A stretch of DNA of 52,214 nucleotides, taken from Cycloclasticus sp. symbiont of Poecilosclerida sp. M. GTDB taxonomy: Bacteria > Pseudomonadota > Gammaproteobacteria > Methylococcales > Cycloclasticaceae. Of this stretch, positions 37,682 to 46,455 are shown in pieces. The DNA lies in NCBI GenBank assembly GCA_002101225.1, contig LWTN01000238.1:1-52214 (forward strand), written 5' to 3'. Position 1 is the stretch's first letter, and each line of letters opens with the position of its first letter. Below the pieces are notes generated by a model. The model saw only the letters and a list, made by a program, of their open reading frames with translations, did no database searches and was not told the origin of the DNA. Position numbers and translations under genes: made by a program.

Positions 37682-38932
37682 ATGGATTTTGGTACAACTT
37701 ATTTAGTTTTAGCGGTTATTTTTGGTCTCTTCATGGCCTGGGGTATTGGTGCGAATGATGTGGCGAATGCGATGGCAACCTCGGTGGGTTCCAAAGCTAT
37801 CACCATTAAACAGGCCGTTATTATTGCGGCCATTTTTGAATTCGCCGGCGCGATTTTGGCAGGTGGTCAGGTCACGTCCACTATTCGTAAAGGCATTGTC
37901 GATGTAAGTAGCCTAGGGGCGACGCCGGAGGTGCTTGTTTTTGGCATGCTCGCGGCGCTATTAGCAGCGGGTACTTGGCTGTTGGTCGCATCCTTTAAAG
38001 GTTGGCCCGTTTCTACTACCCACTCTATTGTTGGCTCCATCGTCGGTTTTGCCATCGTTGGTATTGGTATGGATGCGGTGTACTGGGGCAAAATTGGCAA
38101 AATTGTGATGAGCTGGGTTACCTCGCCATTGCTTGCCGGTGTTATTGCTTTTATGCTGTTTCGCTCGGTCCAAGTCGTTATTCTAGATACCGAAAAACCA
38201 TTTGAAAACGCAAAACGTTATGTGCCTTACTATATTTTCTTAGTGGGCTTTATGCTGACTTTAGTCACCATCATGAAAGGGCTAAAGCACGTTGGGGTAG
38301 ATTTGCCTATCGGGACGTCAGTGCTCATTGCGGCTGGCTGTGGCGTGTTAACCACCTGCTTGGGCAAGTACCTTGTCGGTCGAGTTAAATTTGATCCCAG
38401 CGCAGATCGTGATTTCCACTATGCCAACGTGGAAAAGATTTTCGGCGCTTTGATGGTTTTAACCGCTTGTGCGATGGCATTTGCTCACGGCTCAAACGAT
38501 GTGGCGAATGCTATTGGGCCGTTGGCTGCAATTAATAGTATTGTGCAAACTGGTGAGCTGTCACAAAAATCAGCGCTACCTATTTGGATACTGTTTGTGG
38601 GGGGTGTGGGTATCGTCTTAGGCTTGGCGATGTACGGTCGTAAAGTGATTGAAACCGTCGGTACAAAAATTACTGAGTTAACCCCAAGTCGTGGTTTTTG
38701 TTGCACCATTTCTGCGGCTACAACGGTCGTGCTGGCGTCGGGTATGGGCTTGCCTATTTCCACAACTCACACCATGGTGGGTGCGGTGCTGGGTGTGGGT
38801 ATGGCACGTGGTATTTCATCACTTAATATGGACGTGGTTCGGGGTATCTTTATGTCATGGATTATCACCTTACCGATTGGCGGCGTGCTGGCGATTATCT
38901 TCTTCTTTATTTTGCAGGGTATTTTTGTTTAG
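37682..38932 (+). CDS. Inorganic phosphate transporter (PiT family)
   Basis: 416-residue membrane transporter of phosphate, usually as a metal-phosphate complex driven by protons. It has about ten to eleven helices and the two inverted family repeats, GIGANDVANAM near residue 20 and GSNDVANAIG near residue 270. The paired WPVSTTHSIVG and LPISTTHTMVG motifs are also seen. Cotranscribed with the DUF47 gene. Confidence 0.95.
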   Translation: MDFGTTYLVLAVIFGLFMAWGIGANDVANAMATSVGSKAITIKQAVIIAAIFEFAGAILAGGQVTSTIRKGIVDVSSLGATPEVLVFGMLAALLAAGTWLLVASFKGWPVSTTHSIVGSIVGFAIVGIGMDAVYWGKIGKIVMSWVTSPLLAGVIAFMLFRSVQVVILDTEKPFENAKRYVPYYIFLVGFMLTLVTIMKGLKHVGVDLPIGTSVLIAAGCGVLTTCLGKYLVGRVKFDPSADRDFHYANVEKIFGALMVLTACAMAFAHGSNDVANAIGPLAAINSIVQTGELSQKSALPIWILFVGGVGIVLGLAMYGRKVIETVGTKITELTPSRGFCCTISAATTVVLASGMGLPISTTHTMVGAVLGVGMARGISSLNMDVVRGIFMSWIITLPIGGVLAIIFFFILQGIFV

Positions 38933-38980
38933 AACGAAGTGCTCCCAAATTTTTGACGTGACTTTTTTGTAAATTTTGAA

Positions 38981-39976
38981 ATGAAATTGACAGAAACGCA
39001 TTATAAGTTGATTGCTAAATTGGCGGATGGTCAGTTTTATTCGGGCCAGCAGTTGGCAGATGAATTGAACGTCAGCAGAACATCTATCTGGAATTACCTT
39101 AAAACTCTCGAGGGCACAGGGCTCTCTCTACACGCTGTTAAGGGTAAAGGGACGCGTTTGGCCGTTCCAATTGAGTTGCTCGAGGCGGATAAAATAAACG
39201 TATCATTATCATCGCGCAGTCGAGAAGTTTTATCGCAATTAGAGCTTTTGACGTCAACCGACTCGACAAATCATTATTTAACTCAGAAAAACGCGCAGCA
39301 GAGACTAGCCAGTGGCTCTGTTTGCGTGGCGGAAAATCAAACGGCAGGCAGGGGCCGCTTAGGGCGTACGTGGGTGTCACCGTACGGACAAAACATCTAT
39401 ATTTCTTTTTTGTGGAATTTCAAAGCGGGTTTAAGTGGCTTATCTGGCTTAAGTCTAGCCTGTGGCGTGGCTGTGTGCAACGCGTTAAAAAGCAATGGGC
39501 TAACCGAACACGGTTTAAAATGGCCCAATGATATATTGTGGGAAAGAAAAAAAATTGGCGGTATTTTGGTCGAAGTGCAAGGTGAAAGTCAGGGCGATTC
39601 CACCGCCGTTATTGGTATCGGCGTCAACTATAAAATGAGCACCGAAGCATCCGGTGATATTGACCAACCGTGGGTTGATTTAAATCGCGCGTTAAATGGA
39701 AAGGTACCAAGTAGAAACAAAGTGGTGGGTGATTTGATTAATGAAATTTTGCCCGTACTAGCCGTTTATGAAGACACAGGCTTGCCGCCCTATGTTGAAA
39801 GTTGGAATAAATACGATTGCCATAAAAATAAAAAGGTCAACATTATCAAAGCTGGAAAATCGAGTGAGTTTGTTGCAAAAGGTATTAGCGCATCGGGTGA
39901 GTTGAAATTATTAAATGCGCAGGGCGGTATTGAAAAAATCATGTCGGGTGAAATAAGCCTTAGGATGGACGACTAA
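38981..39976 (+). CDS. birA: Biotin--protein ligase / biotin operon repressor BirA
   Basis: Attaches biotin to the acetyl-CoA carboxylase carrier protein and, when it has the DNA-binding domain, represses biotin genes. This 331-residue protein has both: an N-terminal winged helix (FYSGQQLADELNVSRTSIW, residues 18-36) and the ligase core with AGRGRLGRTWVSPYGQNIY and KWPNDI. It overlaps the coaX start by one base (TAATG), giving a coupled birA-coaX unit. Confidence 0.95.
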   Translation: MKLTETHYKLIAKLADGQFYSGQQLADELNVSRTSIWNYLKTLEGTGLSLHAVKGKGTRLAVPIELLEADKINVSLSSRSREVLSQLELLTSTDSTNHYLTQKNAQQRLASGSVCVAENQTAGRGRLGRTWVSPYGQNIYISFLWNFKAGLSGLSGLSLACGVAVCNALKSNGLTEHGLKWPNDILWERKKIGGILVEVQGESQGDSTAVIGIGVNYKMSTEASGDIDQPWVDLNRALNGKVPSRNKVVGDLINEILPVLAVYEDTGLPPYVESWNKYDCHKNKKVNIIKAGKSSEFVAKGISASGELKLLNAQGGIEKIMSGEISLRMDD

Positions 39977-40713
39977 TGACAGTCTTATTAATTGACCGAG
40001 GTAACACGCGCACGAAATGGCAGCTACATGAATCAAACGACATGATAACGCGCGGTGTTAGTGCGAATGATGAAAGCTTGGAAAGCATTTTTTCTGGCTT
40101 AACGAAACAATCACTTTCTGGCGTCTACGTGGCCAGCGTTGTGGGTGAAAGTTTTGAGAAAGAGCTGAGCCAATGGGCTGAAAAAAATAATTGGCCAAGC
40201 CCTGTTTTTATACGCAGTGAGAAACAGGCATTTGGTGTAAGTAATGCTTATGCGAAGCCGACAGATCTTGGGGTGGATCGTTGGCTAACTTTAGTCGCGG
40301 TTCATCAAAGCCACACGGGTTTAGTGTGCATTGTGGATTGCGGTACGGCCTTCACGATTGATTTTGTTAACGCAGACGGAAGACACTTGGGAGGTTTTAT
40401 TTTGCCCGGTATTAACCTGATGAAAAGTAGTTTGTTAAATAATACAGATAACATAAAAGTAGCTGGCGAGGATGAGCAAGTGTTGTTAGGCACCAGTACT
40501 AGCCAAGCCGTTGCGCTGGCTCCTGCGCAAGCACTAGCCGCGTTCGCGCAGAAAAAAATGCAACAAGTGGAAAGCGATACCGGCGCTGTTGCGCAGATCG
40601 TCTTAACAGGTGGTGAATCGAACTTATTAGAAGATCTGTTAGGCCTAGATTGTCATCTAGAACAAGACCTAGTGCTTAAAGGTTTGTATTTGTACGCACA
40701 GAAAAATCCATGA
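39976..40713 (+). CDS. coaX: Type III pantothenate kinase
   Basis: First step of coenzyme A synthesis. The 245-residue protein of the ASKHA fold opens with LIDRGNTRTKWQ (phosphate 1 motif) and contains DLGVDRWLTLVA, IVDCGTAFTIDFV (phosphate 2) and the GGFILPGINLM segment. The downstream SPOR gene overlaps by 4 bases (ATGA). Confidence 0.95.
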   Translation: MTVLLIDRGNTRTKWQLHESNDMITRGVSANDESLESIFSGLTKQSLSGVYVASVVGESFEKELSQWAEKNNWPSPVFIRSEKQAFGVSNAYAKPTDLGVDRWLTLVAVHQSHTGLVCIVDCGTAFTIDFVNADGRHLGGFILPGINLMKSSLLNNTDNIKVAGEDEQVLLGTSTSQAVALAPAQALAAFAQKKMQQVESDTGAVAQIVLTGGESNLLEDLLGLDCHLEQDLVLKGLYLYAQKNP

Positions 40714-41246
40714 AAAATTTCTTTTTATTCTTAGCGCTCATCAATATTGCATTTTTATTATGGGCGGCCAGTACGCAGAAAAGTACCACTAAAGTTGTCG
40801 CTGATGCTCCACTGTATAACGGCGCTAAGTTGGAAAGCTTGCGGCTTATTCCGTTTGAAGAAAAACAGTCGAGCAAGAAAGCGTCGGAAGCATCTAAGTT
40901 TCCCCCGGTAATTGAAAGTGAGGCCGCGTTAGAGCCTAAGGCCGAACAGGATGAAGGTGTTTGTTTTGAGTTGGGGAGTTTTAACGATGATCTTACAGCA
41001 AAAAAAGTTGCCGAAGCGTTAGGCGGTTTAGCGCAACAGATTGTGCTGCTTGATAAATCAAAACCTGTAATTTATAGATGTTGGGTTGTGTTACCCGCTG
41101 CGTCAAGCTGGGAACAATCCAATCAGAATTTCGTCGATTTAAAAAATAAGAATGCGGGTGATATGTGGCTCATGCCTAATGGCGAAAATAAGGGGGTCAG
41201 TATGCGGTTCCCCCATTTGACTGGGCACCATCCTAACAAATCATAA
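40710..41246 (+). pseudogene. SPOR-type gene, 5' half (interrupted by the island at 41.2-43.9 kb)
   Basis: The reading frame encodes an N-terminal membrane anchor (FFLFLALINIAFLLWAA), a variable linker and the first part of a SPOR-like region (CFELGSFNDDLTAKKVAEAL ... YRCWVVLPA ... MWLMPNGENKG). Relatives encoded after coaX normally continue with an ISLGxFS-type segment. Here the frame leaves that pattern at about 41193, exactly where a GGGGTCAG...TTCCCC repeat begins, and ends after some 18 unrelated residues. The missing second half is found at 43872-44093. The truncated product may still be made; its function in peptidoglycan binding is probably lost. Confidence 0.75.
41193..41213. repeat. 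GGGGTCAG...GTTCCCC repeat, left copy
   Basis: This 21-base unit matches 16 of 21 bases with one at 43733-43753, in the same orientation. Each copy is itself bounded by GGG(G) and CCCC. The left copy sits at the point where the SPOR reading frame is broken. A shared mobile-element end or a hairpin-forming repeat would explain both. Confidence 0.45.
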
Positions 41247-41273
41247 CTTTGTTTTTTGTTCTAATAACAGAGG

Positions 41274-41343
41274 TTTGGGGCTTGCCCCAACTTGGACGAA
41301 GTCCAAGCCCTAACTTGAACCTTAAAGGTTTGATATCAAGTTA
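41274..41343. repeat. Cluster of tandem hairpins between the SPOR fragment and the IS3 remnant
   Basis: Three perfect stems stand in a row: TTGGGGC/GCCCCAA (41275-41290), CTTGGAC/GTCCAAG (41291-41307) and TAACTTGA/TCAAGTTA (41311-41343). The last encloses AACCTT/AAGGTT. No T tract follows any of them. They may be the structured 3' end of the insertion element or a separate small repeat. Confidence 0.5.
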
Positions 41344-41917
41344 GGCATTATTACTCCGATAAAACCTATTTTCATAATCACTTGGTGAGTAATAGCCAAT
41401 CGTTGAGTGCCGCCTAACTGGATTGTAAAATGATTCAATATACTCAAATATAGCACTCTTTGCCTGTTGTCGTGTGGCGTAGCTTTGTTGGTTGATTAAC
41501 TCGGTCTTTATTGTATTAAAAAAACTCTCAGCAACAGCATAATCGTGACATTCTCCCTTTCTACTCATGCTTTGGGTGATGTTATTTGCTTTGAATAGGT
41601 TTATATATTCATAAGCCCTATTAAGTTGAACCTTGGTCGGAATGCAGTAATACTTGTTGTTTTGGCTTGTTGTTTATTGCCATTGTGAGTGCTGCAATAA
41701 CTAATGCTGTATTAGTGTTTTTACTCATTGACCAACCTACAACCTTACGAGAATACAAATCAATCACGCATGCTAAATACAGCCAACCTTGTTTAGTCAA
41801 AAACTCTAGCACCTTCAATCGTTCTGTACTTATGCTTGTATCCATCTCGTTACTTATCGCATAACCGGCTAATCGATAGAAGCCTTTAATTCCGTAACCT
41901 ATGTGTTGATATTGCAC
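41341..41917 (-). pseudogene. IS3-family transposase OrfB remnant, frameshifted and lacking its N-terminus
   Basis: The two pieces are in different frames. The first (41917 to 41621) contains [22 protein letters not shown] and ends HSDQGST-stop. The second, open from about 41641 to 41341, continues AYEYINLFKANNITQSMSRKGE, then VAESFF and the C-terminal FYNPVRRHSTIGYYSPSDYE. Together they show the DDE catalytic residues of the IS3 family (IS2/IS51-like). Sequence upstream of GWLYL does not look like OrfB, so the N-terminal half is replaced, and the frameshift near 41620 kills the gene. Confidence 0.85.
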
Positions 41918-41947
41918 CGCTATTCTCCTGCGCTATAGTGCAATATC
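41908..41947. repeat. 10-bp inverted repeat at the IS remnant/autotransporter junction
   Basis: GATATTGCAC (41908-41917) and GTGCAATATC (41938-41947) are perfect inverted copies 20 bases apart. They lie exactly between the broken transposase and the start of the autotransporter frame, so they may mark a mobile-element end or a recombination point. Confidence 0.5.
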
Positions 41948-41975
41948 TTTCTGAACTTATACAGACGCCAAAGTC

Positions 41976-43655
41976 TTGCTGACTGTCGCCATTGTTCCGG
42001 GTTTTACCATTCTCCCCGCACAGGCAGCAGAGGACATAACAACAGACAGAATCACTCAGGTTGAATTGAATGCCCCTGACGACAGCCTCACCATTACCGA
42101 AGGCGGTTCAGTTACCACCACAGGCACAGGTGTTCACGCCATTAATTCAACAGGTGCTACTACCACTATCACCAACAGGGGCACGATTACCACCACAGGG
42201 TCTAAGTCTGACGGCCTGTACTCGACTGGTTCAAATGCCAAGTTCACCAACAACGGTATAATTAAAACCATAGGATCTGGGTCTGACGGCATTAACTCAT
42301 ATGATCGTGCGCATGAGAAAAACAAAAGCACTCAGTCTGCCGTTAATGCCGTTATCACCAACAGCGGCATAATTACAACCACAGGGGATGAAGCTGACGG
42401 CATTCGAATAACAGGTGCAAATGCCATCATCCATAACAGCGGCATTATCTCTACTACTGGCACAGGCGCTACTTACGCCATTTCTGGCGGCATCAATAAC
42501 AGCACCCTTAATTTATATGCTGGCTCGCAAATATTCGGTCGGATTGATTTAGGAGGTAGTACGGATAGCGATACAGTCAATATTTATAGCGGGAGAGGGC
42601 TGGGCGTATCGGCAGCAATCAGCTTTGAAAATACCGAAACACTTAATATATTGGGTAATGTTGTCGGTTCCAAGTTCGACACCAAGACAGGCAAGGGTTT
42701 CATTGGCGTTGATCCTACTGCCGAGGCTACACGCTCGGTTATCTTATCAGGCTTAACCTCGGCTATTCATCAGGTTGTCAGCCAGCGGATGGCACAAACA
42801 GCTAACTCTAGTTTGTTGCAACGAGACAAACCCATTACTTGGATACAGGCATTTGGTGGTACTTTTGAGCGTGATAGCAAAAGCAATGTACTGGCTTATG
42901 ACAGCGATCAGATAGGGTTTACCCTAGGCCATGAACGCCAAATCCACGGAGGCACATTAGGTTTCATCGGCGGTTATGCCTACTCAGATACAGACTCTGC
43001 TGATATTAAATCCTTTAAAACCGAGGTGTATAATTACTTTATAGGTGCTTATGGAGGCTTTAGCTTTGTTGATGCCTTGGGCGATGCCAATCTTACCGGC
43101 TCAGCGCTTGCAGGTTACAGCAAACATGAGAATCAGCGTTTAGTCGCTGATAATATCAATCGCCATGATATTGCTACTGCTGATATAGACAGTTTCTTTG
43201 TAAGCCCTTCATTGACCCTAAGCGCCGCATTCTCTGTTGCCGATAAGATAGAAATACGGCCTTTTGCGGCTATAAACTACAGTGTTGCCTGGATGGACGG
43301 TTATACCGAGCAAGGCACGACAAGGGCTGACCTGAAAGTAGACGATCGCACCTTACAAACGGTAAGCGGCAGACTGCAACTCGCCAGTGCCTGCCTTATA
43401 GATGAGGGTAGTGAGATAGAGTTACGCGCAGGTGTCAACAGCCGTCACAGCTTTGATGACGATACCAACTTTAGTATAAAGGGAAATCGTTTTAGCTATG
43501 GCGCTGACGGTAATGACAACACAGCAGGCTTTGTCGGTGCTAATTTCCGTGTTAGCACAACAAACCAGCTAGAGATTATTGCAGACATAGAATATGCCGA
43601 AAGCGACAATGAAACCCGTTTGGGTGGCACAGTCGGCTTAAATTATTGCTTTTAG
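41976..43655 (+). pseudogene. Autotransporter with 5'-truncated signal sequence
   Basis: The frame encodes about 559 residues of a type Va autotransporter. It opens with the end of a signal peptide (LLTVAIVPGFTILPAQA), but no ATG or GTG start lies between the in-frame stop at 41952 and this hydrophobic core; only TTG at 41976 is available, without a ribosome site. A passenger of about 240 residues with Asn/Gly/Thr-rich repeats follows, then the 12-strand beta-domain from about residue 265 (WIQAFGGTFERD onward), ending in Phe after NYC as outer-membrane barrels do. The body is intact. The 5' end with the basic signal-peptide start and promoter seems lost at the junction with the IS remnant. 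I call it a pseudogene, but weak TTG expression is possible. Confidence 0.7.
42105..42500 (+). repeat. Five ~24-residue passenger repeats of the autotransporter
   Basis: Units follow the pattern N-x-G-x-I-x-T-T-G-x-x-x-D-G-I-x-x-x-G-x-N-A-x-I, seen at about residues 44-67, 68-92, 93-128, 129-154 and 154-175. The third carries a ~10-residue insertion. Such repeats fold into the beta-helix stalk of the passenger. Confidence 0.75.
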
Positions 43656-43732
43656 CACATCGGGATTAGCAAAAACGGAAACGGTCAAAAACAAACAGAA
43701 AAACAACAACGTATTTCTTATTAAACAATAAA

Positions 43733-43753
43733 GGGATCAGATTGAAGTTCCCC
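43733..43753. repeat. GGGATCAG...GTTCCCC repeat, right copy
   Basis: Partner of the unit at 41193-41213 (16 of 21 identical, same orientation). It covers the stop of the OrfA remnant, so it probably marks where that element was cut or joined. Confidence 0.45.
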
Positions 43754-43889
43754 TTATGTTCAACTCTACCCTCCATTTATAGATCATATTCCTGCGCAAA
43801 CCTAAACCTCTTGCAAGCTGTGCTATACAGATATTTGGTTGGTTTGTTAATTGTAGGGTTTCTAGTTTAAAGGCTTTGGTGTATTTTCT
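43737..43889 (-). pseudogene. IS3-family OrfA N-terminal remnant
   Basis: Read on the minus strand, 50 codons give RKYTKAFKLETLQL, then IAQLARGLGLRRNMIYKW, the usual helix-turn-helix opening of IS3 OrfA, and stop soon after RVELN. The leucine-zipper end of OrfA and the rest of the element are missing here. It has the same orientation as the OrfB remnant at 41.3-41.9 kb and lies upstream of it in the transposase sense, so both may be parts of one element now separated by the autotransporter segment. Confidence 0.75.
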
Positions 43890-44093
43890 GATAAAGGGCT
43901 CGCAGAAAATAGATTAAGAACATTGTCTAAAAAGCAAAGTGGCGTAAAAATCATTAATAGAAATAGCGCAGATGAATTAACGGTTGAGTACCGTATAAAA
44001 CTTGACCGCGTGTTTAATAAAAAAGTTAAAAGCGATTATCTAAAAATCCGCGCGGCTGAGCCGAATATGAGTATTCGTAGAATTAGCTGCTAA
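43872..44093 (+). pseudogene. SPOR-type gene, 3' half (displaced by the island)
   Basis: An open frame of 73 codons reads GFGVFSDKGLAENRLRTLSK and goes on to end ...MSIRRISC-stop at 44093. GVFSDKGLAENRL is what should follow GENKx in the interrupted gene at 40710 (the ISLGxFS pattern of SPOR proteins next to coaX). It has no start codon of its own. The exact joint with the OrfA remnant cannot be placed, since the two share about 18 bases of plausible coding on opposite strands. Confidence 0.65.
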
Positions 44094-44098
44094 GTGTA

Positions 44099-44127
44099 TT
44101 GCTCAGAGTGTTGATATCCCTTAGAAT
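44099..44127 (+). promoter_or_regulatory. Predicted promoter of tRNA-Thr
   Basis: TTGCTC (44099-44104) and TAGAAT (44122-44127) are spaced by 17 bases. A C-rich stretch follows at the expected start site, as often seen in stable-RNA promoters. It begins 5 bases after the end of the SPOR 3' fragment. Confidence 0.55.
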
Positions 44128-44139
44128 ACACGCCCTGAT

Positions 44140-44215
44140 GCTGGTGTAGCTCAGTCGGTAGAGCAGCTGATTTGTAATCAGCCGGTCGGTGGTTCGAATC
44201 CTCTCACCAGCTCCA
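44140..44215 (+). tRNA. tRNA-Thr (anticodon UGU)
   Basis: A full cloverleaf: acceptor GCTGGTG/CACCAGC, D-arm with AGCTCAGTCGGTAGAGC, anticodon stem with loop TTTGTAA (TGT at 44173-44175), T-arm with GGTTCGAATCC and an encoded CCA end. Reads ACA and probably the other ACN codons. Confidence 0.97.
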
Positions 44216-44229
44216 TTTTCCGTAAGGAT

Positions 44230-44266
44230 GTATAAAAGGCGAAACACTGTGTTTCGCCTTTTATAC
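44230..44266. terminator. Perfect 17-bp hairpin after tRNA-Thr
   Basis: The arms 44230-44246 and 44250-44266 are complete inverted copies (GGCGAAACA core) with a 3-base loop. A and T runs lie inside the arms, so it can act as a terminator both ways, between tRNA-Thr and leuC. Confidence 0.88.
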
Positions 44267-44402
44267 TTTGGCCATCCTTTAAATTTTCACTGATTGCAAA
44301 ATACGTTCAATTTAGCGAAAATATACGGTTCATTCGGTATAGACCGATCATTTCTCTTCTTTGTTTGTCAAATAATTGGGAGAGCTAGCTTTGGAAAGAA
44401 TT

Positions 44403-45803
44403 ATGAAAAAAACGATGTACGAAAAAATTTGGGAAAGCCACTTTGTTCACCAAGAACCAGGCCAGGCACCCTTGCTATATGTTGACAGGCATTTGATGCA
44501 CGAAGTCACTAGCCCGCAAGCATTTGAAGGTTTACGCATGGCGAAGAGACCTGTGCGCAACCCACATAGCATTTTGGCAACGATGGATCATTGTGTGCCA
44601 ACGAAAAATCGTGATTTACCTATTGCTGACCCGATTGCTAAAAAGCAAATTGAAACGATGGCGGTTAACTGTGATGAGAATGGCTTAAATTTATACGACA
44701 TGGAAAGCCCCGATAACGGCGTGATTCACGTGATAGTGCCTGAGCACGGCTTTGTACACCCCGGTATGGTCGTGGTCTGTGGCGATAGCCACACGGCAAC
44801 GCACGGTGCATTCGGCGCGTTAGCATTTGGCATTGGTACGTCGGAAGTTGAACACGTGATGGCGACGCAAACCTTGCCGCAGCAAAAATCAAAAACGATG
44901 CTGGTACAGGTTGATGGCATCTTATCCAAACACTGTACGGCTAAAGATATTGCCTTAGCGATTATCGGTGTAACCGGTACTGCAGGTGGAACAGGCTATG
45001 TAATGGAGTATGCCGGCGAAGCTATCGATGCGTTATCAATGGAAGGCCGTATGACGGTCTGTAATATGGCAATCGAAGCGGGCGCGCGTGCAGGCATGGT
45101 GGCTCCCGATTACAAAACATTCGATTTCTTAGCAGGCAAAGAATTCGCCCCAAAAGGCGAACAATGGGAACAAGCGCTAAGTTACTGGAAGTCATTAGTA
45201 ACAGATGAGGGTGCTGAGTTTGACACTGTGGTTACTTTGGATGCATCAAAAATTTCGCCACAAGTGACGTGGGGAACGTCACCTGAGCAGGTTGTAGGTG
45301 TTAATGGCGTGGTGCCGGCTCCTACAAGTTTTGGCAACAAAGGTAAGCGTATTGCCTGCGAAGGTGCGTTGAAATATATGGACCTTGCAGCGAATACTAA
45401 AATAACCGATATCGAGATTGATTACGTGTTCATCGGTTCATGCACGAATGGACGTATTGAAGATTTCCGTGATGCGGCGGCAATGGCAAAGGGTACGCAA
45501 GTAGCCGAAGGCGTTACAGCCATCGCAGTGCCAGGTTCGTTCCATGTGAAGATTCAAGCCGAGAAAGAAGGCATTGATAAAATCTTTAAAGACGCGGGTT
45601 GGGAATGGCGTGAGCCAGGCTGTTCTATGTGCTTAGCTATGAACGGTGATGAACTAAAAGATGGCCAACGCTGTGCGTCAACATCAAACCGTAACTTCGA
45701 AGGGCGCCAGGGCAAAGGCGGACGCACCCATTTGGTGTCACCCGCGATGGCTGCGGCGGCGGCTTCGGCAGGTCGCTTCGTCGATATCAGTAAATTAGGT
45801 TAA
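44403..45803 (+). CDS. leuC: 3-isopropylmalate / (R)-2-methylmalate dehydratase, large subunit
   Basis: Large subunit of the aconitase-like isomerase of leucine synthesis; the same enzyme also isomerises citramalate in the pyruvate route to isoleucine. I chose ATG 44403 with GGAAAG upstream (466 aa); the frame extends to a TTG at 44376. The three [4Fe-4S] cysteines are seen in [15 protein letters not shown] and [12 protein letters not shown], and the substrate loop in [15 protein letters not shown]. leuD follows after 4 bases. Confidence 0.97.
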   Translation: MKKTMYEKIWESHFVHQEPGQAPLLYVDRHLMHEVTSPQAFEGLRMAKRPVRNPHSILATMDHCVPTKNRDLPIADPIAKKQIETMAVNCDENGLNLYDMESPDNGVIHVIVPEHGFVHPGMVVVCGDSHTATHGAFGALAFGIGTSEVEHVMATQTLPQQKSKTMLVQVDGILSKHCTAKDIALAIIGVTGTAGGTGYVMEYAGEAIDALSMEGRMTVCNMAIEAGARAGMVAPDYKTFDFLAGKEFAPKGEQWEQALSYWKSLVTDEGAEFDTVVTLDASKISPQVTWGTSPEQVVGVNGVVPAPTSFGNKGKRIACEGALKYMDLAANTKITDIEIDYVFIGSCTNGRIEDFRDAAAMAKGTQVAEGVTAIAVPGSFHVKIQAEKEGIDKIFKDAGWEWREPGCSMCLAMNGDELKDGQRCASTSNRNFEGRQGKGGRTHLVSPAMAAAAASAGRFVDISKLG

Positions 45804-45807
45804 TACT

Positions 45808-46422
45808 ATGGAACAATATAAAAAACACGAAAGCGTTGCGGCGTTGATGAATAGAAATAACGTCGATACCGATCAAATCATTCCTAAACAGTTTTTGAAA
45901 AAAGTAGAGCGTACAGGCTTTGGCGTGCACTTATTTCACGATTGGCGTTATAACGACGATGGCGTAACCGATAATCCAGATTTTGAGTTAAACAAGTCAT
46001 CCTTTAAAGACGCAAAAATCCTTGTGGCGGGCGATAACTTTGGCTGTGGTTCATCGCGTGAACACGCGCCGTGGGCGATTGCGGATTATGGTTTTAATAC
46101 TATTATCTCTACAAGTTATGCGGATATCTTTTATAACAACTGCTTTAAAAATGGCATTTTGGCTATCGTTGTCGATGAGAGCCAGCTAGACGCATTGATG
46201 CAAGAAATTAACGCAAATGAAGGCGTTAGTTTTGCTGTGGATTTAGAAAACCAAACAGTCACTACGCCAGCGGGTAATGGTTTTTCATTCGAGATCGACC
46301 CCTTCCGCAAAGAAAACATGATTAAAGGTTTGGACGATATTGGTTTAACCCTAAAGCACGTCGATAAAATCGGCGAATACGAAGAGCAGCACAAAAAGCG
46401 CTACCCTTGGCTCTGGGCGTAA
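45808..46422 (+). CDS. leuD: 3-isopropylmalate / (R)-2-methylmalate dehydratase, small subunit
   Basis: 204-residue swivel-domain partner of LeuC. Family signatures are [34 protein letters not shown] and the [13 protein letters not shown] segment. A cimA-like gene starts 33 bases downstream, which supports a shared transcript. Confidence 0.97.
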   Translation: MEQYKKHESVAALMNRNNVDTDQIIPKQFLKKVERTGFGVHLFHDWRYNDDGVTDNPDFELNKSSFKDAKILVAGDNFGCGSSREHAPWAIADYGFNTIISTSYADIFYNNCFKNGILAIVVDESQLDALMQEINANEGVSFAVDLENQTVTTPAGNGFSFEIDPFRKENMIKGLDDIGLTLKHVDKIGEYEEQHKKRYPWLWA

Positions 46423-46455
46423 GCATCTAAATAGGCGAACTAAATAAATAAGACG

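Noticed and set aside
41621-41917. 98-codon minus-strand frame as an intact gene
   Set aside because: It starts at a GTG within sequence unlike OrfB, holds only the transposase core and ends at a frameshift; the remainder is in another frame. It is a remnant.
42105-42500. Periodic repeats that could suggest a CRISPR or minisatellite array
   Set aside because: The periodicity is at protein level (about 24 residues, in frame), the DNA units diverge and vary in length, and no spacers or cas genes are present. They are autotransporter passenger repeats.
44294-44485. Possible leader peptide/attenuator before leuC
   Set aside because: The open frame overlaps the start of leuC, has no run of leucine codons, and no alternative terminator structure follows it. 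The hairpin at 44230-44266 belongs to the tRNA unit.
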